Assembly: GCA_019918135.1 (NCBI GenBank)
Contig: WBZZ01005655.1
Location: forward strand, 62,001 to 126,000
Source of the DNA: Paulinella micropora
Lineage: Eukaryota; Cercozoa; Imbricatea; Euglyphida; Paulinellidae
Direction: 5' to 3'
Length of the DNA: 64,000 bases
In this document: piece after piece, positions 19,243 to 28,801 of the stretch
How the letters are laid out: each line of letters begins with the position of its first letter
Position numbering within the stretch: position 1 is the first letter of the stretch
Translations under genes and position numbers: made by a program
Notes under the pieces: generated by a model
Seen by the model: the letters and a program-made list of their open reading frames with translations, nothing else
Databases searched by the model: none
Told to the model about the DNA's origin: nothing

Positions 19243-19865
19243 ATGTATCGTCGTAAGTTATTTGTTGTAGGAGGTATGCGGTTTCTAACAAAAGCATCTA
19301 TCAAATCCCACATAAGAAGAATGACGATGGAGAAAGACTGAACCCAGAAGATAGCAATTTCGTGCGAGACCTAATAACACATCACCCTTGTCTAAAAGAT
19401 GGCATCATTGATGTTGAAAGTAATTTGACAACAGGAAGCAAACACTTTCGTGCGAATGGTAAGCAGTTTTCATGGAATTGCTGTGTTGACCTTATAGGGC
19501 TTAGCAAATTTTTAAAAATGGCGAGAGTGATAAAAGAAGCGAGCAGGAATACGATAAGACCGCAAATACAAGAATATCTTGACATTATGGCAATTGATGT
19601 ATTTGTAGAAGCCCGTTACATATCCGAAATAAGTGGCGATATATATGAGCGGGTTGATGTCCACGTAGACCACCACTTTGATATCATACAATTCAAAGAT
19701 ATACTTAAACAATACCTTGAAGTTAATAGAGAATTAGAAGTTGAGGACAACCTTTTAAAAGAACCGCATTTCACCAAGTTTAGTGACTTCCACAAACAGA
19801 AAGCAATACTGCGAATAATAAAAAAAGAAATCAATATTAGAGGTAAAATGTATCTCTTACGGTAA
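19243..19865 (+). pseudogene. Protein with DUF3223-like (DCL-type) motif, frameshifted
   Basis: It starts MYRRKLFVVGG; after a frameshift near 19275-19290 the frame is open to TAA 19863-19865. The segment ITHHPCLKDGIIDVESNL with HFRANGKQFSWNCCVDLIG (19377-19503) resembles the HP...K...G...F...G...FS...C layout of DUF3223, a domain of plastid/nuclear RNA-related DCL proteins. A helical C-terminal half of about 120 residues has no recognised domain. The DUF3223 assignment is by motif memory and needs a profile search. It converges on the 19857-20134 gene. Confidence 0.5.
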
Positions 19866-20134
19866 ATACTTTTTGAATTCATCTTTATTTTGGACCCAAG
19901 GTTGACGAACTAACCATTCAATATATGGCTTATCAATCTTTGCGATGTCTTCTATTTTTTTGCCTTGTATTTACCAAAGTGAAAAGTGTCTTTTGGTTGA
20001 GTATTTCTCTTTTCTTCAATTGCTTTTATTTCGTCGTGGATTACCTTTTGAACATCGGCGAGAGAAAATGATTTATTTTCGCTTTCAATTGAAAGTTGTT
20101 GGAACTTCTCGCACAGTCTCGTGAGGGTGGACAT
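19857..20134 (-). pseudogene. ExoX-C-like small protein (FGKYK motif), one-base deletion
   Basis: It starts MSTLTRLCEKFQQLSIESEN. An N-terminal helical region leads to DTFHFGKYKAKK; after a shift in a seven-A run (about 19968-19975) the frame continues with IEDIAKIDKPYIEWLVRQPW and ends at 19857. The F-GKYKG-x-I-x-D-I-x-x-x-D-x-x-Y-x-x-W-L pattern is that of the small C-terminal domain attached to exodeoxyribonuclease X-like proteins, probably nucleic-acid binding. No nuclease domain is present. About 91 codons. It overlaps the end of the converging plus-strand gene by 9 bp. Confidence 0.6.
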
Positions 20135-20182
20135 AGTAGGGTGTATATAGTAGGGAGTATAAAAAATTAAAAATTAAATAAT

Positions 20183-20192
20183 TAATATAGGA
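20183..20192 (+). promoter_or_regulatory. Candidate promoter motif AATATAGGAA
   Basis: Identical to the copy at 11769-11778, 9 bp before the lipase ATG at 20201. Confidence 0.35.
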
Positions 20193-20200
20193 AAGGTGCG

Positions 20201-20996
20201 ATGAGCGAGTGGATGAAGTTTGTTAAGGCTTACTCTGCTAAGCATAATATAAGCTATGGGGAGGCATTGAAAAAAGCTGGTAAGGAATACAGAAGCAAAA
20301 GGGAGGCAATGCGGATTTGTCTGAGGATGTCTATTTGTCTTCGTCAGAACGAAAAGGTGCGGACGGATGGAAACCAGTCGCCAGCAAAGAAAAATCAACC
20401 GTATATGAAAAAGATGGCAAAACTATTGTAGCATTTAGAGGTTCAGCAGATAAGCGGGACTTACTCACATATGTCGCATTAGTAAAGGGAGTATTGAAAA
20501 GAACACCGAGATATGAAGAAGAACAAAAGCTGGTTGACGAAGTGATAAAGAAATACAGTAAGGATAATGTAGAGCTGACGGGTCATAGCCTTGGAGGAAC
20601 GATAGATAAAGATTTAAGTAGGCAGACTGGGTGAGGGCAACCACATACAACAAAGGCAGTAGCACGAAAGAACTCATTGAAGGAGTAATTGACCGAGTAG
20701 CTATAAAGGTACACCCGAAAGGTAAAAGGGCGAAGACGGCGAAGCTAACCACGAACTACCGAACCGGATTTGACCCCGTATCATTGTTAGGGGCGACTGC
20801 TGTAAATACTAAGTTAGTTAAGCCGACGAGGGGCGTTCATACGATTATAAGCTTCAAAGGTAAAGGAGCCAAAAAATATATTTATAATTCAACAGCGAAT
20901 GTGAAAGCCGAGCGGAATGCTGTCGTTATCATTAATGAACTCACGACCCGCCCACTTATTCTCATTAACTTGTTTTTTAACATTCGTCATATGTAA
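20201..20996 (+). pseudogene. Alpha/beta-hydrolase, class 3 lipase type, with viral N-terminal helix motif
   Basis: The N-terminus MSEWMKFVKAYSAKHNISYGE is a short helical motif common in large DNA viruses and Polintons (VKAY-ISYGEAL). After a frameshift near 20310-20330 a hydrolase follows: TIVAFRGSADKRD and the nucleophile elbow VELTGHSLGGT (20565-20600), the GxSxG of class 3 lipases. A further frameshift at about 20631 leads to the C-terminal part (TGFDPVSLLGA, with a possible catalytic Asp). It may open host or vesicle membranes during entry or exit. The last about 100 bp overlap the converging polymerase end. Confidence 0.78.
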
Positions 20997-23900
20997 AATG
21001 CTAAAATGTGGGACTTGTTGTTGTTTGCTGTTTCTATCAATGTGTATTTTTTTCATTTGGAAATCCTTAACATTTTCAACCGACCCGCCTTTGTCCATCT
21101 TATCAAATGTATCATAGTTTAGCTGATTAGCATCTAAGCCTTTACCCCTAAAATGGAAATATCTTTTAACTCCATTTTCAGACACTATTTTAACTCCTTT
21201 TGAAATATGCTTTAAGTCGTTCTTAGTCATTCCTTCCGTAAAGGCATCCTTCGTTGTAAATTCTAACATATATAGTTTTGGTGCTATCCATACACCTTTT
21301 ATAATCTTACATCCATCGCCTAAGTCGTCCCCTATACCGCCCAGTTTCTTATTACCCATATTCTTGATATATCTAGCACATCTCGCGTGGATTTGTAAGC
21401 TGTCTGTGTCGGTGTAGTAGATCATATTCAATGCTTCTGTTCGGGTTGGCTTCCTTAATATAGTTGAACATAATTCGTCTGCTATATGCTAGTATGAATG
21501 CCCCGTAGTGTGAGAGCTTTGTCACGTTATGCTACTCTCTAAAAGATTGGATTGCGAGGTAAGCCCGATATGTGCCATAAATCTTTTCCTTCTTTATCGT
21601 AATTTAACAATGTCAGTTATTTGATTGCTATTCCAGAATTTCCAGTATTCTTCGTTAGTTTGTATGTATGTTGTAATAGATGGTATAGGTCTCTGTATTA
21701 TCTTACCGTATAGACTATTCATAAACAGCTTAGCGAGCAGATATTACAGGCTACCTTTCTCCGCATTTTCCTTCGCCTTAAGCATATCGTCTATGTATTT
21801 GGCGAAGACACATTCAGATTTTACGGTGTAGTATCCTTTATGAATGCGGACTTCATATCCTTCGGCTACCATATCCTCAATATCTACACTCGTCAGCCAT
21901 TGGTCCTTCATATCTTCTAATCGCCATTTAAGAGAGCCCATTCTGTCTCTCTGTCCAATCCTTGAATGTAATATGTCTTTTGGAGAAATATAGTCGAGGT
22001 TGTAAATACCGATTTGAAGGTTTCGCGGGTCAAATGGTCCGATTGTTTCCAGTATATCGCCAACCATAAAAGCTAACAACATCGCGGTAGGGTATAGTGA
22101 TACGACATCCGCATCTACGAGGTAGTTAATTATTTTGTCAAAGGTGATCTGTTTTTTCAAATATCTTTCGTTCTGAGCTGAAATGAACCACCTCTTAGAT
22201 GGGTAAGTCCTTTCGCCTATAATGGCTTTTCTAAATGCTCTTTCCTGCTCCACTGTTGGAAGTCTCACCTCATATTTACAGTCTACATATTTTTTCCATA
22301 TGTTGAAAGCGAGACTTGAAGTTGAGATCTATAAAGTTAGATTGACCTTGTGAGCTGTCAATATTTCGGTATTTAACTTGTCATATAATTCTTTCAAACC
22401 CATAACATCATTCCTTAGATAAACCAAACAGTCTTGCTTCATCTTTTCTTCCATATCATCCCATCTGCGGGCTTGTTTGTGGTCAAAGTCGCCTTTAAGG
22501 ATTTCGCATCCCATACTTTCAAGATTTGCTTTAAGACTTCCTTGGGTATGCTTACACATATCCCACATCTTAACATTTTCAAACTCTAAGCAGATAATAG
22601 AGCAGTTGTTAATGTTTGACGACTTAATCTTAATACCCCTTTTAATTAATTCTTGGTGTATAAAGTAGTGGTCAAAGTTCGCTCCGTCAAAACCATTAAC
22701 ATATAGAACTGGCGGTTTGTCCTTTTTGTCCTTCGGAACCCATCTTGCTTTTATATGGTCGCCTCGTTTTATTAGTTCGTCTACGAATTGCCTTATACAA
22801 TCTTTACCAGCTATGTATTTGAAACCCTCAGAGCCCTGAGTATAACCGACTATGTAGCAGTCGTGGATATCGTAGCCGACCGCGATTGATGTATTTCTAA
22901 ATGATTCCAAATCGTAATGGAGAATTTGGTAATTGTTTATTTGTTCTTCCGTGTGGAACTTAGTTATGAGGTGTCTTTTACCATTCTTCTTCAATCTAAT
23001 ATCCGCATATTTTTTCCTGTTAAGATTACAAGTATGCTTCTTCAGGTATAATTGTAAGCAGTCTTCGCACCTCTTCTTGAATTGCTTAACCAATCCGTAA
23101 TAATGGTCATTCTCCAAAAATATTAGTTTGTCGGGTTCCTACCCTTCTTCATTTGTGCTGACTGTTTGCTTCATAACGTGGTCTGTTATTTCGTATGTTT
23201 TCCATTCTTTTTTGTATTTGTTCAATATTTGGACGGCTATTGAAAATGGTATTGGAGAGTTTGGTAGAAGGTTGAATTCGGCACGGACTATATTACACCT
23301 ATTCTTGTTAATCGGATGAATATCTAGTATATCCTTACATAAGAAGAATAAGCAGTTGTTGTTTTTGCTTGGCGGAGATATTATTACTCCTTCCAACTTT
23401 AGTTTTTTTATCTCTCACTCCTTCATAGCATCCTCCGCCGTTTTCTTGAACTATGGTTATTTCCACATATCGTATGTTTCTTTCATATCCATTCTCGCTC
23501 GCTTCAATGTTGTTTATGTTGAACTCGTTCAGAGCATCCATAAAGATTGTATTGTATTGGCGGAGTTGAAATGAATTAAAACTTTTCTTTTTTAATAGTG
23601 GTCGTATTACTATCGCTCATTAGCAGGAGCGGTGGAGTATGTTATAGATATATTGACATCCGCATTAGCCGTCATCCCTTCCCTTCTGGCATATCTTATA
23701 GCGGGTATCAATACCTTCTCTTCCAAGGTGTCTGTATCATAGAAGCTTATATCTAAGTCCCTAAATTTGAATGTGAGAGAGTTCAGCATATTATCTCTCC
23801 TAACTTCAAAATCGTTTACTCTAAACTCTCGTCGCTTCGCTTCCCTGGTCTTAGCCTCGCGGAGATTCGCCCTCGTATTACTACGGATGTTTGATGAAAG

Positions 23901-24011
23901 GTCCTGGTGGTTTCTTTTATCTTTCGTTTGAACCTTTCTAAGCTTAGCCTTAGCTTGAAGAAGTTGAAAATATTGCTTGTTTGATCTTGGTGGTAAAGGT
24001 GGTTTTGACAT
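20889..24011 (-). pseudogene. Protein-primed family B DNA polymerase
   Basis: The Polinton replicase, about 1040 codons. An N-terminal basic region starts MSKPPLPPRSNKQYF. The exonuclease has Exo I in HYDLESF, Exo II in NGFDGANFDHYF and Exo III in YLRNDVMGL. Polymerase motifs are A in DADVVSLYPTAM, B in KLFMNSLYGK (after a TAA) and C in YYTDTDSLQ; KLGGIGDDLG follows. Most segments share one frame. Lesions: a shift near 23615, another in an A run near 23410, TAG at about 23139, TAG at about 22329-22331, TAA near 21730, and several indels between 21430 and 21620. The 23610-24011 segment may instead be a separate small gene. Confidence 0.9.
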
Positions 24012-24138
24012 TTTACAGTTATGTATATAAGGTAAGATACTTTTTCTAAAATAATTAATTAATGTTTTTACCGTTATTATATGGGAGCTATTTGTTTAGA
24101 TGAAAAATATTTTTACTAGATTAAAAAAATTATTGACG

Positions 24139-24357
24139 TTAAACCGTTATTTTACTCAGTCTATCTTCCAACTCTTGTATCTTCTTTTTGTATTCCTCTA
24201 TGATATTGAGTTCTTGCTTTTGCTTTAATGATTTTTCTTTTCTTTCATCCTTCAACCCTTCTTGGTGGCGGTAGTAGTATGCCAGAGCTTTCTCGTTATT
24301 TCTCTTTCGTCTTGCTTCTACTTCGTATAGTTTTGGTCTTGGTATTGTCTCAACTAT
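24139..24357 (-). CDS. Small coiled-coil protein, start codon ATA
   Basis: An open frame of 72 codons: TIPRPKLYEVEARRKRNNEK followed by a Lys/Glu/Gln helix (KQKQELNIIEEYKKKIQELE). It begins right after a stop with ATA-GTT-GAG, so a former ATG may have become ATA. It lies between the polymerase and the next small gene, with similar spacing and the same strand, which supports a once-real gene. Function unknown. Confidence 0.45.
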   Translation of the reverse strand: MVETIPRPKLYEVEARRKRNNEKALAYYYRHQEGLKDERKEKSLKQKQELNIIEEYKKKIQELEDRLSKITV

Positions 24358-24400
24358 TTATATTAATATGAATATATTTTTATAAATATAAAATAATTAA

Positions 24401-24673
24401 TTATATATTATGTATAGCCATTCTCATATTTAGTTGTTCTTTTGCTTGGATACAAATTTTCATTTTGTATATTTCCTTCCTCGTATTCTTTCCTACATTC
24501 ATTATTTTATATGCTTTCTTATCACATAACTCGTGTGTTTTTCTATATCTATCAATCATTTGCTCTCTCGTGAAATTTATAAAAGAAAGGTCGTCAGCAT
24601 TTGCTTCTGGAAAATGTTTGTTGTATGCTTCCTTCATTTCTTTGTCTGCTTGCTGTTGTAATGTCGTCGTCAT
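24401..24673 (-). CDS. Small helical protein next to right TIR, unknown
   Basis: An intact 90-residue ORF (MTTTLQQQADKEMKEAYNKHF...). It is mostly helical and charged, with no Gly-rich or catalytic motif and no signal peptide. It is the first gene inside the right TIR and probably leads the minus-strand block that includes the polymerase. Confidence 0.55.
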   Translation of the reverse strand: MTTTLQQQADKEMKEAYNKHFPEANADDLSFINFTREQMIDRYRKTHELCDKKAYKIMNVGKNTRKEIYKMKICIQAKEQLNMRMAIHNI

Positions 24674-24717
24674 CTTTATAATTATGTAATAATATTTTTA
24701 TAAATGTAAAATAATTA

Positions 24718-24886
24718 ATTTTCTTCTTCCTTTTTCGCTTATCTCCTTCTGTCGATATATGTCCTTTCTTGATTTATCTTTGATTTCTTAATTATTTCGT
24801 TAGTTGGTGATTTTGGACTGTTATGACACTTTTCGGGCTGGTATTTTGCTTGAAAAATACCTGCGCGAAAACTGTAATTATCTTCT
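24718..24886 (-). repeat. Polinton right terminal inverted repeat
   Basis: Reverse complement of 4144-4298, ending AATTATCTTCT at 24876-24886. The inner part is similar but gapped. Confidence 0.9.
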
Positions 24887-24905
24887 CTACTACTACTACT
24901 ACTAC
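24887..24905 (+). repeat. (TAC)n microsatellite, right part of the Polinton target
   Basis: CTACTACTA... directly outside the right TIR; it continues the tract interrupted at 4143. Confidence 0.85.
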
Positions 24906-25017
24906 TCACTCGGTGGAGTCAACACCAGGAGTCATAAATTTTGAATAATATTTATCTGGTTTTACGGCCTCCCTGTAGAGACGAAAATTTCAAGCAAAAA
25001 TTCACGGTAAATACTAT

Positions 25018-25091
25018 TTTTGCTGCGCAAGCTGGCAAAAACTTCATTTCACAGCACACACAACATGAGCTTCTCCCCTCTCTCCTAGGTC
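25018..25091 (-). repeat. Split direct repeat B2 (outer end)
   Basis: A 74-bp copy (TTTTGCTGCGCAAGCTGGC... to CTAGGTC) matching B1 at 25524-25597 with about one difference. Confidence 0.85.
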
Positions 25092-25314
25092 TTTGTTTTT
25101 AAAAACAGAAGACCCAGGTGGTGCATGTCGTTATATGTATGATGATGTGCATGAATATGCTTGAAGATGGTATGCATGAGGCGTGATTATGCTATAATGA
25201 TGTATATGTGTGTGGTGTAATGTGTGTGTGTGTGTGTGTTTTGCTTTCCACCCTTTTCTCACCACCACCACCCAAGCGAAAAGACATATAAAAGATGGGT
25301 GGGTGGGTGGAATT
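25092..25314. other. Spacer between B2 and A2
   Basis: No gene. It contains ATG-rich repeats (GATGATGTGCATG), a (GT)n run near 25216-25240 and GGGT repeats near 25296-25310. Confidence 0.6.
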
Positions 25315-25527
25315 ATTCAAAAAAACAACCGTAAAATTTGCTCTAAGCACTTTTGTGCTAGAGCGAAAAATCAAATCTGAGGGTGAAGGGGTTGTCTTTG
25401 TAATGTTTAAAATTTTGGAGCGGGAACAATAGTTCCTGCTTAATTTATTACCGTAATTAACACTGCAGCGTTCACTTTTCAGTCTCCCTTACGGCCCACC
25501 CACTGATATTTGTGAAATGACGCTTTT
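25315..25527 (-). repeat. Split direct repeat A2
   Basis: About 213 bp, from ATTCAAAAAAACAACCGTAA to GAAATGACGCTTTT, closely matching A1 at 32165-32391. A1 has an extra 15-bp duplication (GTTCCCGCT-type). Confidence 0.9.
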
Positions 25528-25597
25528 GCTGCGCAAGCTGGCAAAAACCTCATTTCACAGCACACACAACATGAGCTTCTCCCCTCTCTCCTAGGTC
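25524..25597 (-). repeat. Split direct repeat B1
   Basis: It abuts A2 directly, sharing TTTT at the junction. Confidence 0.85.
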
Positions 25598-26781
25598 CAG
25601 TAAAGACCTCTGACTGCAAATGCCAAATTTTTCCGACCTTCCCAGTCTGATTGCCTTATTTTCCCGAATCATACCACAATCATTTGGCAAAAAGGAAGTA
25701 CTTTACAGCATATAGGCGATCTCAACGTAACAGCGGTTTTGCAAACGTAACGGCGGTCTGCTGACTTAAGATTTTTGGTGCATCTTGCATAATTTTCCTT
25801 TATGGGAGTGTTTATGTGGTCGAACGACTGCTTCGCCAGCAGTATCGCTGTTCTTTCCAGTGCGACCTTGTTACCACAGTCACTGCATGTGTGCTGTAGG
25901 TCCGCATAGCGGAGGGGGGAGGCTGTCCTCTTTCGCAGAGCCACCAGATCCATACCGACCTCCGCCTCCACAACAATTGTGTGTCTCTATCTGCTATGAG
26001 CCTATATTCTGTGTTTCGTCTCTTTTTCCTTTTGTGTCTGTTTGCCAGTGTGCATGTCTACGTGAGTGTAGCTCTCTAATTTCCTTCTTCTGGTTGGGTT
26101 TGTATCATTCTTGATGTCAAAATGCACAGATTTGTGTGCTGTTGTCGTGTGATTGATAATAACTCCGATGTCAAGTCGCTGGAAGTCGATTACATGTATC
26201 ATAGTGTCCTTACCATCGTAAGTTGTTGTAGTAAGAATAATAATTAATAGTATGTAGTTGTCGTTTTATGCTGTAATGTTTAGCGTTTTCTTGCAAACAA
26301 TTGCATGTTTTTTCAAAATGCTGTCAGCACCTACGTTTTTGGTGTTGATTCTCTTATGATATGGATGTAAGGACATACTGATAGTGTCGAACCGACGCAG
26401 CACCCGTTTTTCTATGATCGACCCATGTGCCTGTCTCTGTTATGTTTGTAAAACGTATTTAACTAAAAAGTATGGGACTGTATATGACTTTCTTTTGCAA
26501 TGGTTGACACTTGGCACACAATACTACTCTATCAGTTACAGTAGCAGGTGGTAGTGCTTATACAATAGTATCTATAGGCAGGGTTACAGTTTTACGTCAT
26601 ATCGTCCCAACACGATTTAAATCCGCAAGCTGTATGTCAATCTAGTGTGGTTCCAAATCAATATTTACTAAAAAAAATGTTTATGTTCTTCCAATGCAGA
26701 CAATACTGTGCGCCATCATTAACTGACACGTGATAGTCATTAAAAAAAAACCCCCCCGCTTTCGCGTAAGAGAGGGTCGAT
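25598..26781. other. Non-coding 3' region of the YR retroelement
   Basis: About 1.2 kb between the recombinase stop and B1. Only short open frames are present, with no recognisable domain. A run of A9 followed by C7 lies near 26741-26757. Confidence 0.5.
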
Positions 26782-27810
26782 TTAGTTGATTACGTTGCCG
26801 GTCTGTAAGACGCGTGTGATTGTTGGCTTGCTTTCCAAGCTTATGTCACGCAGGTATTTGTACACGCACGAACTTTTGTCTGACCACAGTCCTTGCCTTC
26901 TTATTACGTAGATTCTCATTCCCAAACGAGCCGCTTCAGTCGCGGACCCGATTCTATTTGAATGGGATGCGTATATCGCTGGATCCAATCCAATTGCAGC
27001 AACTTTCTTTTTCAAGAGACTTGATGGGGTGCCAGCACTCAGATGTCCCAATGCGTTGCCAGATAGCTTGAAGAAAAGAGGAGAGCTGTCGGTGAATGAA
27101 TCCTTGAACGTGTCCTTTATGTATTTGAGGTATGCTCTGACCCACATGACAACGCAGAATGATTGGTTCCCTTGGCTGATAAAGACAAGCTTCTCGCCTT
27201 CCGCGTTTTTCAATTTCTCGAACCTGAGTACCATGTACTCGCACGGGCTGTTCCCGATGATGGTATGGTGGAACATGATGTCCGATACCTTCAATGCTAC
27301 AATGCTACTGACGCGCGCCATTGAGATCCACTGCAGTAATATTAACGTAGCATCTCTGCAGTCCCTCCATGTCACCAATGGTAATTGTAGTATCTTGAGC
27401 AGGTCGTTCCTCAATAAGGGGTATTTCCCCTCTCTCCCCGGTACAGCTTCTGCTACCGCTCTCTGTTTGGCCAATTGCACTAGCAGACTCTCGGTCGGGT
27501 CGTTACTAGTGTGCAGTGCGTATTGGGATTTAATTGCAGCCAGGTGGCCAGTGATTGTTGACTGTGCATACCCACTCTCCGACATATATTTCAAATAGTG
27601 TGCAATCGTTTTGTCTGAGGCAGGAAAGAAGACACGCCCGTGCTGCACGCACCACTTGAGGAATTGCAGGAGGGAAGCTTTGTATGTTTCCATTGTGGTG
27701 TCTCTCCGGCCCGCTTGGCTTGCCCAGATCGCTATCTCGTCGTCATCTAGTATTGCTGTCCCTGCAGGGCGTAAAATTATTTTAATGAGTAAAATCAAAC
27801 AGCAATGCAA
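26782..27810 (-). CDS. Tyrosine recombinase of the retroelement
   Basis: An intact 342-codon ORF. The N-terminal SAM-like DNA-binding region (TTMETYKASLLQFLKWCVQHG, YAQSTITGHLAAIKSQ) is followed by a catalytic domain with Arg in ISMARVSSI, the H-x-x-R box in SHSNRIGSATEA and the nucleophile Tyr in SSCVYKYLRD. It would integrate the circular cDNA by site-specific recombination at the A/B junction, without an endonuclease. The exact start is uncertain; the conserved part begins around ILDDDEIAIWASQ. It lies 202 bp after the RNase H stop. Confidence 0.88.
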   Translation of the reverse strand: MHCCLILLIKIILRPAGTAILDDDEIAIWASQAGRRDTTMETYKASLLQFLKWCVQHGRVFFPASDKTIAHYLKYMSESGYAQSTITGHLAAIKSQYALHTSNDPTESLLVQLAKQRAVAEAVPGREGKYPLLRNDLLKILQLPLVTWRDCRDATLILLQWISMARVSSIVALKVSDIMFHHTIIGNSPCEYMVLRFEKLKNAEGEKLVFISQGNQSFCVVMWVRAYLKYIKDTFKDSFTDSSPLFFKLSGNALGHLSAGTPSSLLKKKVAAIGLDPAIYASHSNRIGSATEAARLGMRIYVIRRQGLWSDKSSCVYKYLRDISLESKPTITRVLQTGNVIN

Positions 27811-28012
27811 GCATGTGCCATGATGGTCTGTGCACGTGATATGGGTGTTTGTGCCACGTTGGAGCTAGAGTGTATGATGCGGGTGGCAGACTAAATGAAT
27901 CTCTTGCATGTTCTAGAATCTGTGGCCACCAAGGTCTGGCTGGCCAATGCGGAAGGACAAATGCAACCCTTTTGCGGGATTTCATGGCAAGAAGGACTGA
28001 CTGCCCTATTTG

Positions 28013-28801
28013 TCAGAAATTTGGTGCCCAAACGTCGCGGCCCTCTAGGCGCCAACGTATGATAAGCCTTCCCATGACATCTGGATGGACAGTCAGGTTT
28101 GTCAAGCCTGCGGTCAGCGCCTTGGAGTTTCTGTCTGCCCTCGTGTTGTTAGCTCTCTCGACCCAGCCCCAAAGTTTGTTTCGTATGTTGAGCTGTCCTG
28201 TATATACGTCGTCCACCATCTTGCAGAGACGTCTGAGGTGTGGTCGCTTGGACCCACCTTTTTGCAGGTCTATGACTGCGTTAGCTGAGTCGAACACAGT
28301 GAGGACTGTATTACGATTCTGAAGGATGGATCTGAAATGGAGAGGTATCACAGTCGCAGCCCAGAGCTCTCGTTCCGTCGACGAATTACCGATCAATTCA
28401 GATGGTAGAGGGATTGTTACGTCTTCTTCAAGCACATGGCCCCCAACCGCGAACTCGCCTGCATCCACCCTCAACTCGACGTCCTGTCGAGGTTGAAATA
28501 TTGCACGTCTGCATTTGGCCTGATCCCTCAGGATGTGAAGCCAGTACTGCAGTTCTTGGCTTAGTTCTGACCCGCTCTGTGTAGTGACGCTTCTCCTATC
28601 GATTCTGTTGGCTGCGTTGACAGTCACCATCATTTCTCGAGTCATCAGCTGTGCGTTGGAGAGCGCCAGCTTGAGACTGATCAACGAAGATGCAGTTGAG
28701 TGCAGTTGCTGGACCGAAGCCCCTTGTGCGGAATGCACGTCCGCCAGGAGCTGGAGGATAGACTTGAGTAGTCTTTCCCTCTTGTCGTTCGGCACTCCCA
28801 T
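28013..28801 (-). CDS. RNase H-like domain of the retroelement
   Basis: A 262-codon frame, in phase with the RT upstream and separated from it only by one TAG codon (28802-28804). It begins MGVPNDKRERLLKSILQLLA, a connection region, and then has the RNase H-like core: Asp in LRVDAGEFAVGGHV, Glu in STERELWAA, Asp in VLTVFDSANAVIDL and Asp in NNTRADRNSKAL. These fit the RNase H of DIRS/PAT-type RT-RH proteins. The ATG directly after the TAG could be a reinitiation start, or the TAG may simply be a nonsense mutation. Confidence 0.8.
   Translation of the reverse strand: MGVPNDKRERLLKSILQLLADVHSAQGASVQQLHSTASSLISLKLALSNAQLMTREMMVTVNAANRIDRRSVTTQSGSELSQELQYWLHILRDQAKCRRAIFQPRQDVELRVDAGEFAVGGHVLEEDVTIPLPSELIGNSSTERELWAATVIPLHFRSILQNRNTVLTVFDSANAVIDLQKGGSKRPHLRRLCKMVDDVYTGQLNIRNKLWGWVERANNTRADRNSKALTAGLTNLTVHPDVMGRLIIRWRLEGRDVWAPNF

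Larger units (their letters stand above)
4144..24886. mobile_element. Polinton/Maverick, complete length, degenerate
   Basis: The element is about 20.7 kb, with imperfect terminal inverted repeats starting 5'-AGAAGATAATT and ending AATTATCTTCT-3'. The flanking hexamers CTACTG (left) and CTACTA (right) differ at one base and fit a 6-bp target duplication in (TAC)n. It carries the hallmark Polinton genes: RVE integrase, protein-primed DNA polymerase B, FtsK/HerA-type packaging ATPase, adenain-like protease, minor capsid protein and double-jelly-roll major capsid protein. Gene order: integrase and small genes at left, structural genes on plus in the middle, polymerase on minus at right. Many long genes have lesions, so the copy is not expected to be autonomous. 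Confidence 0.95.

Noticed and set aside
25669..25971. Extra gene in the YR retroelement 3' region
   Set aside because: A 100-codon frame with scattered cysteines but no recognisable domain and unusual composition; likely chance.
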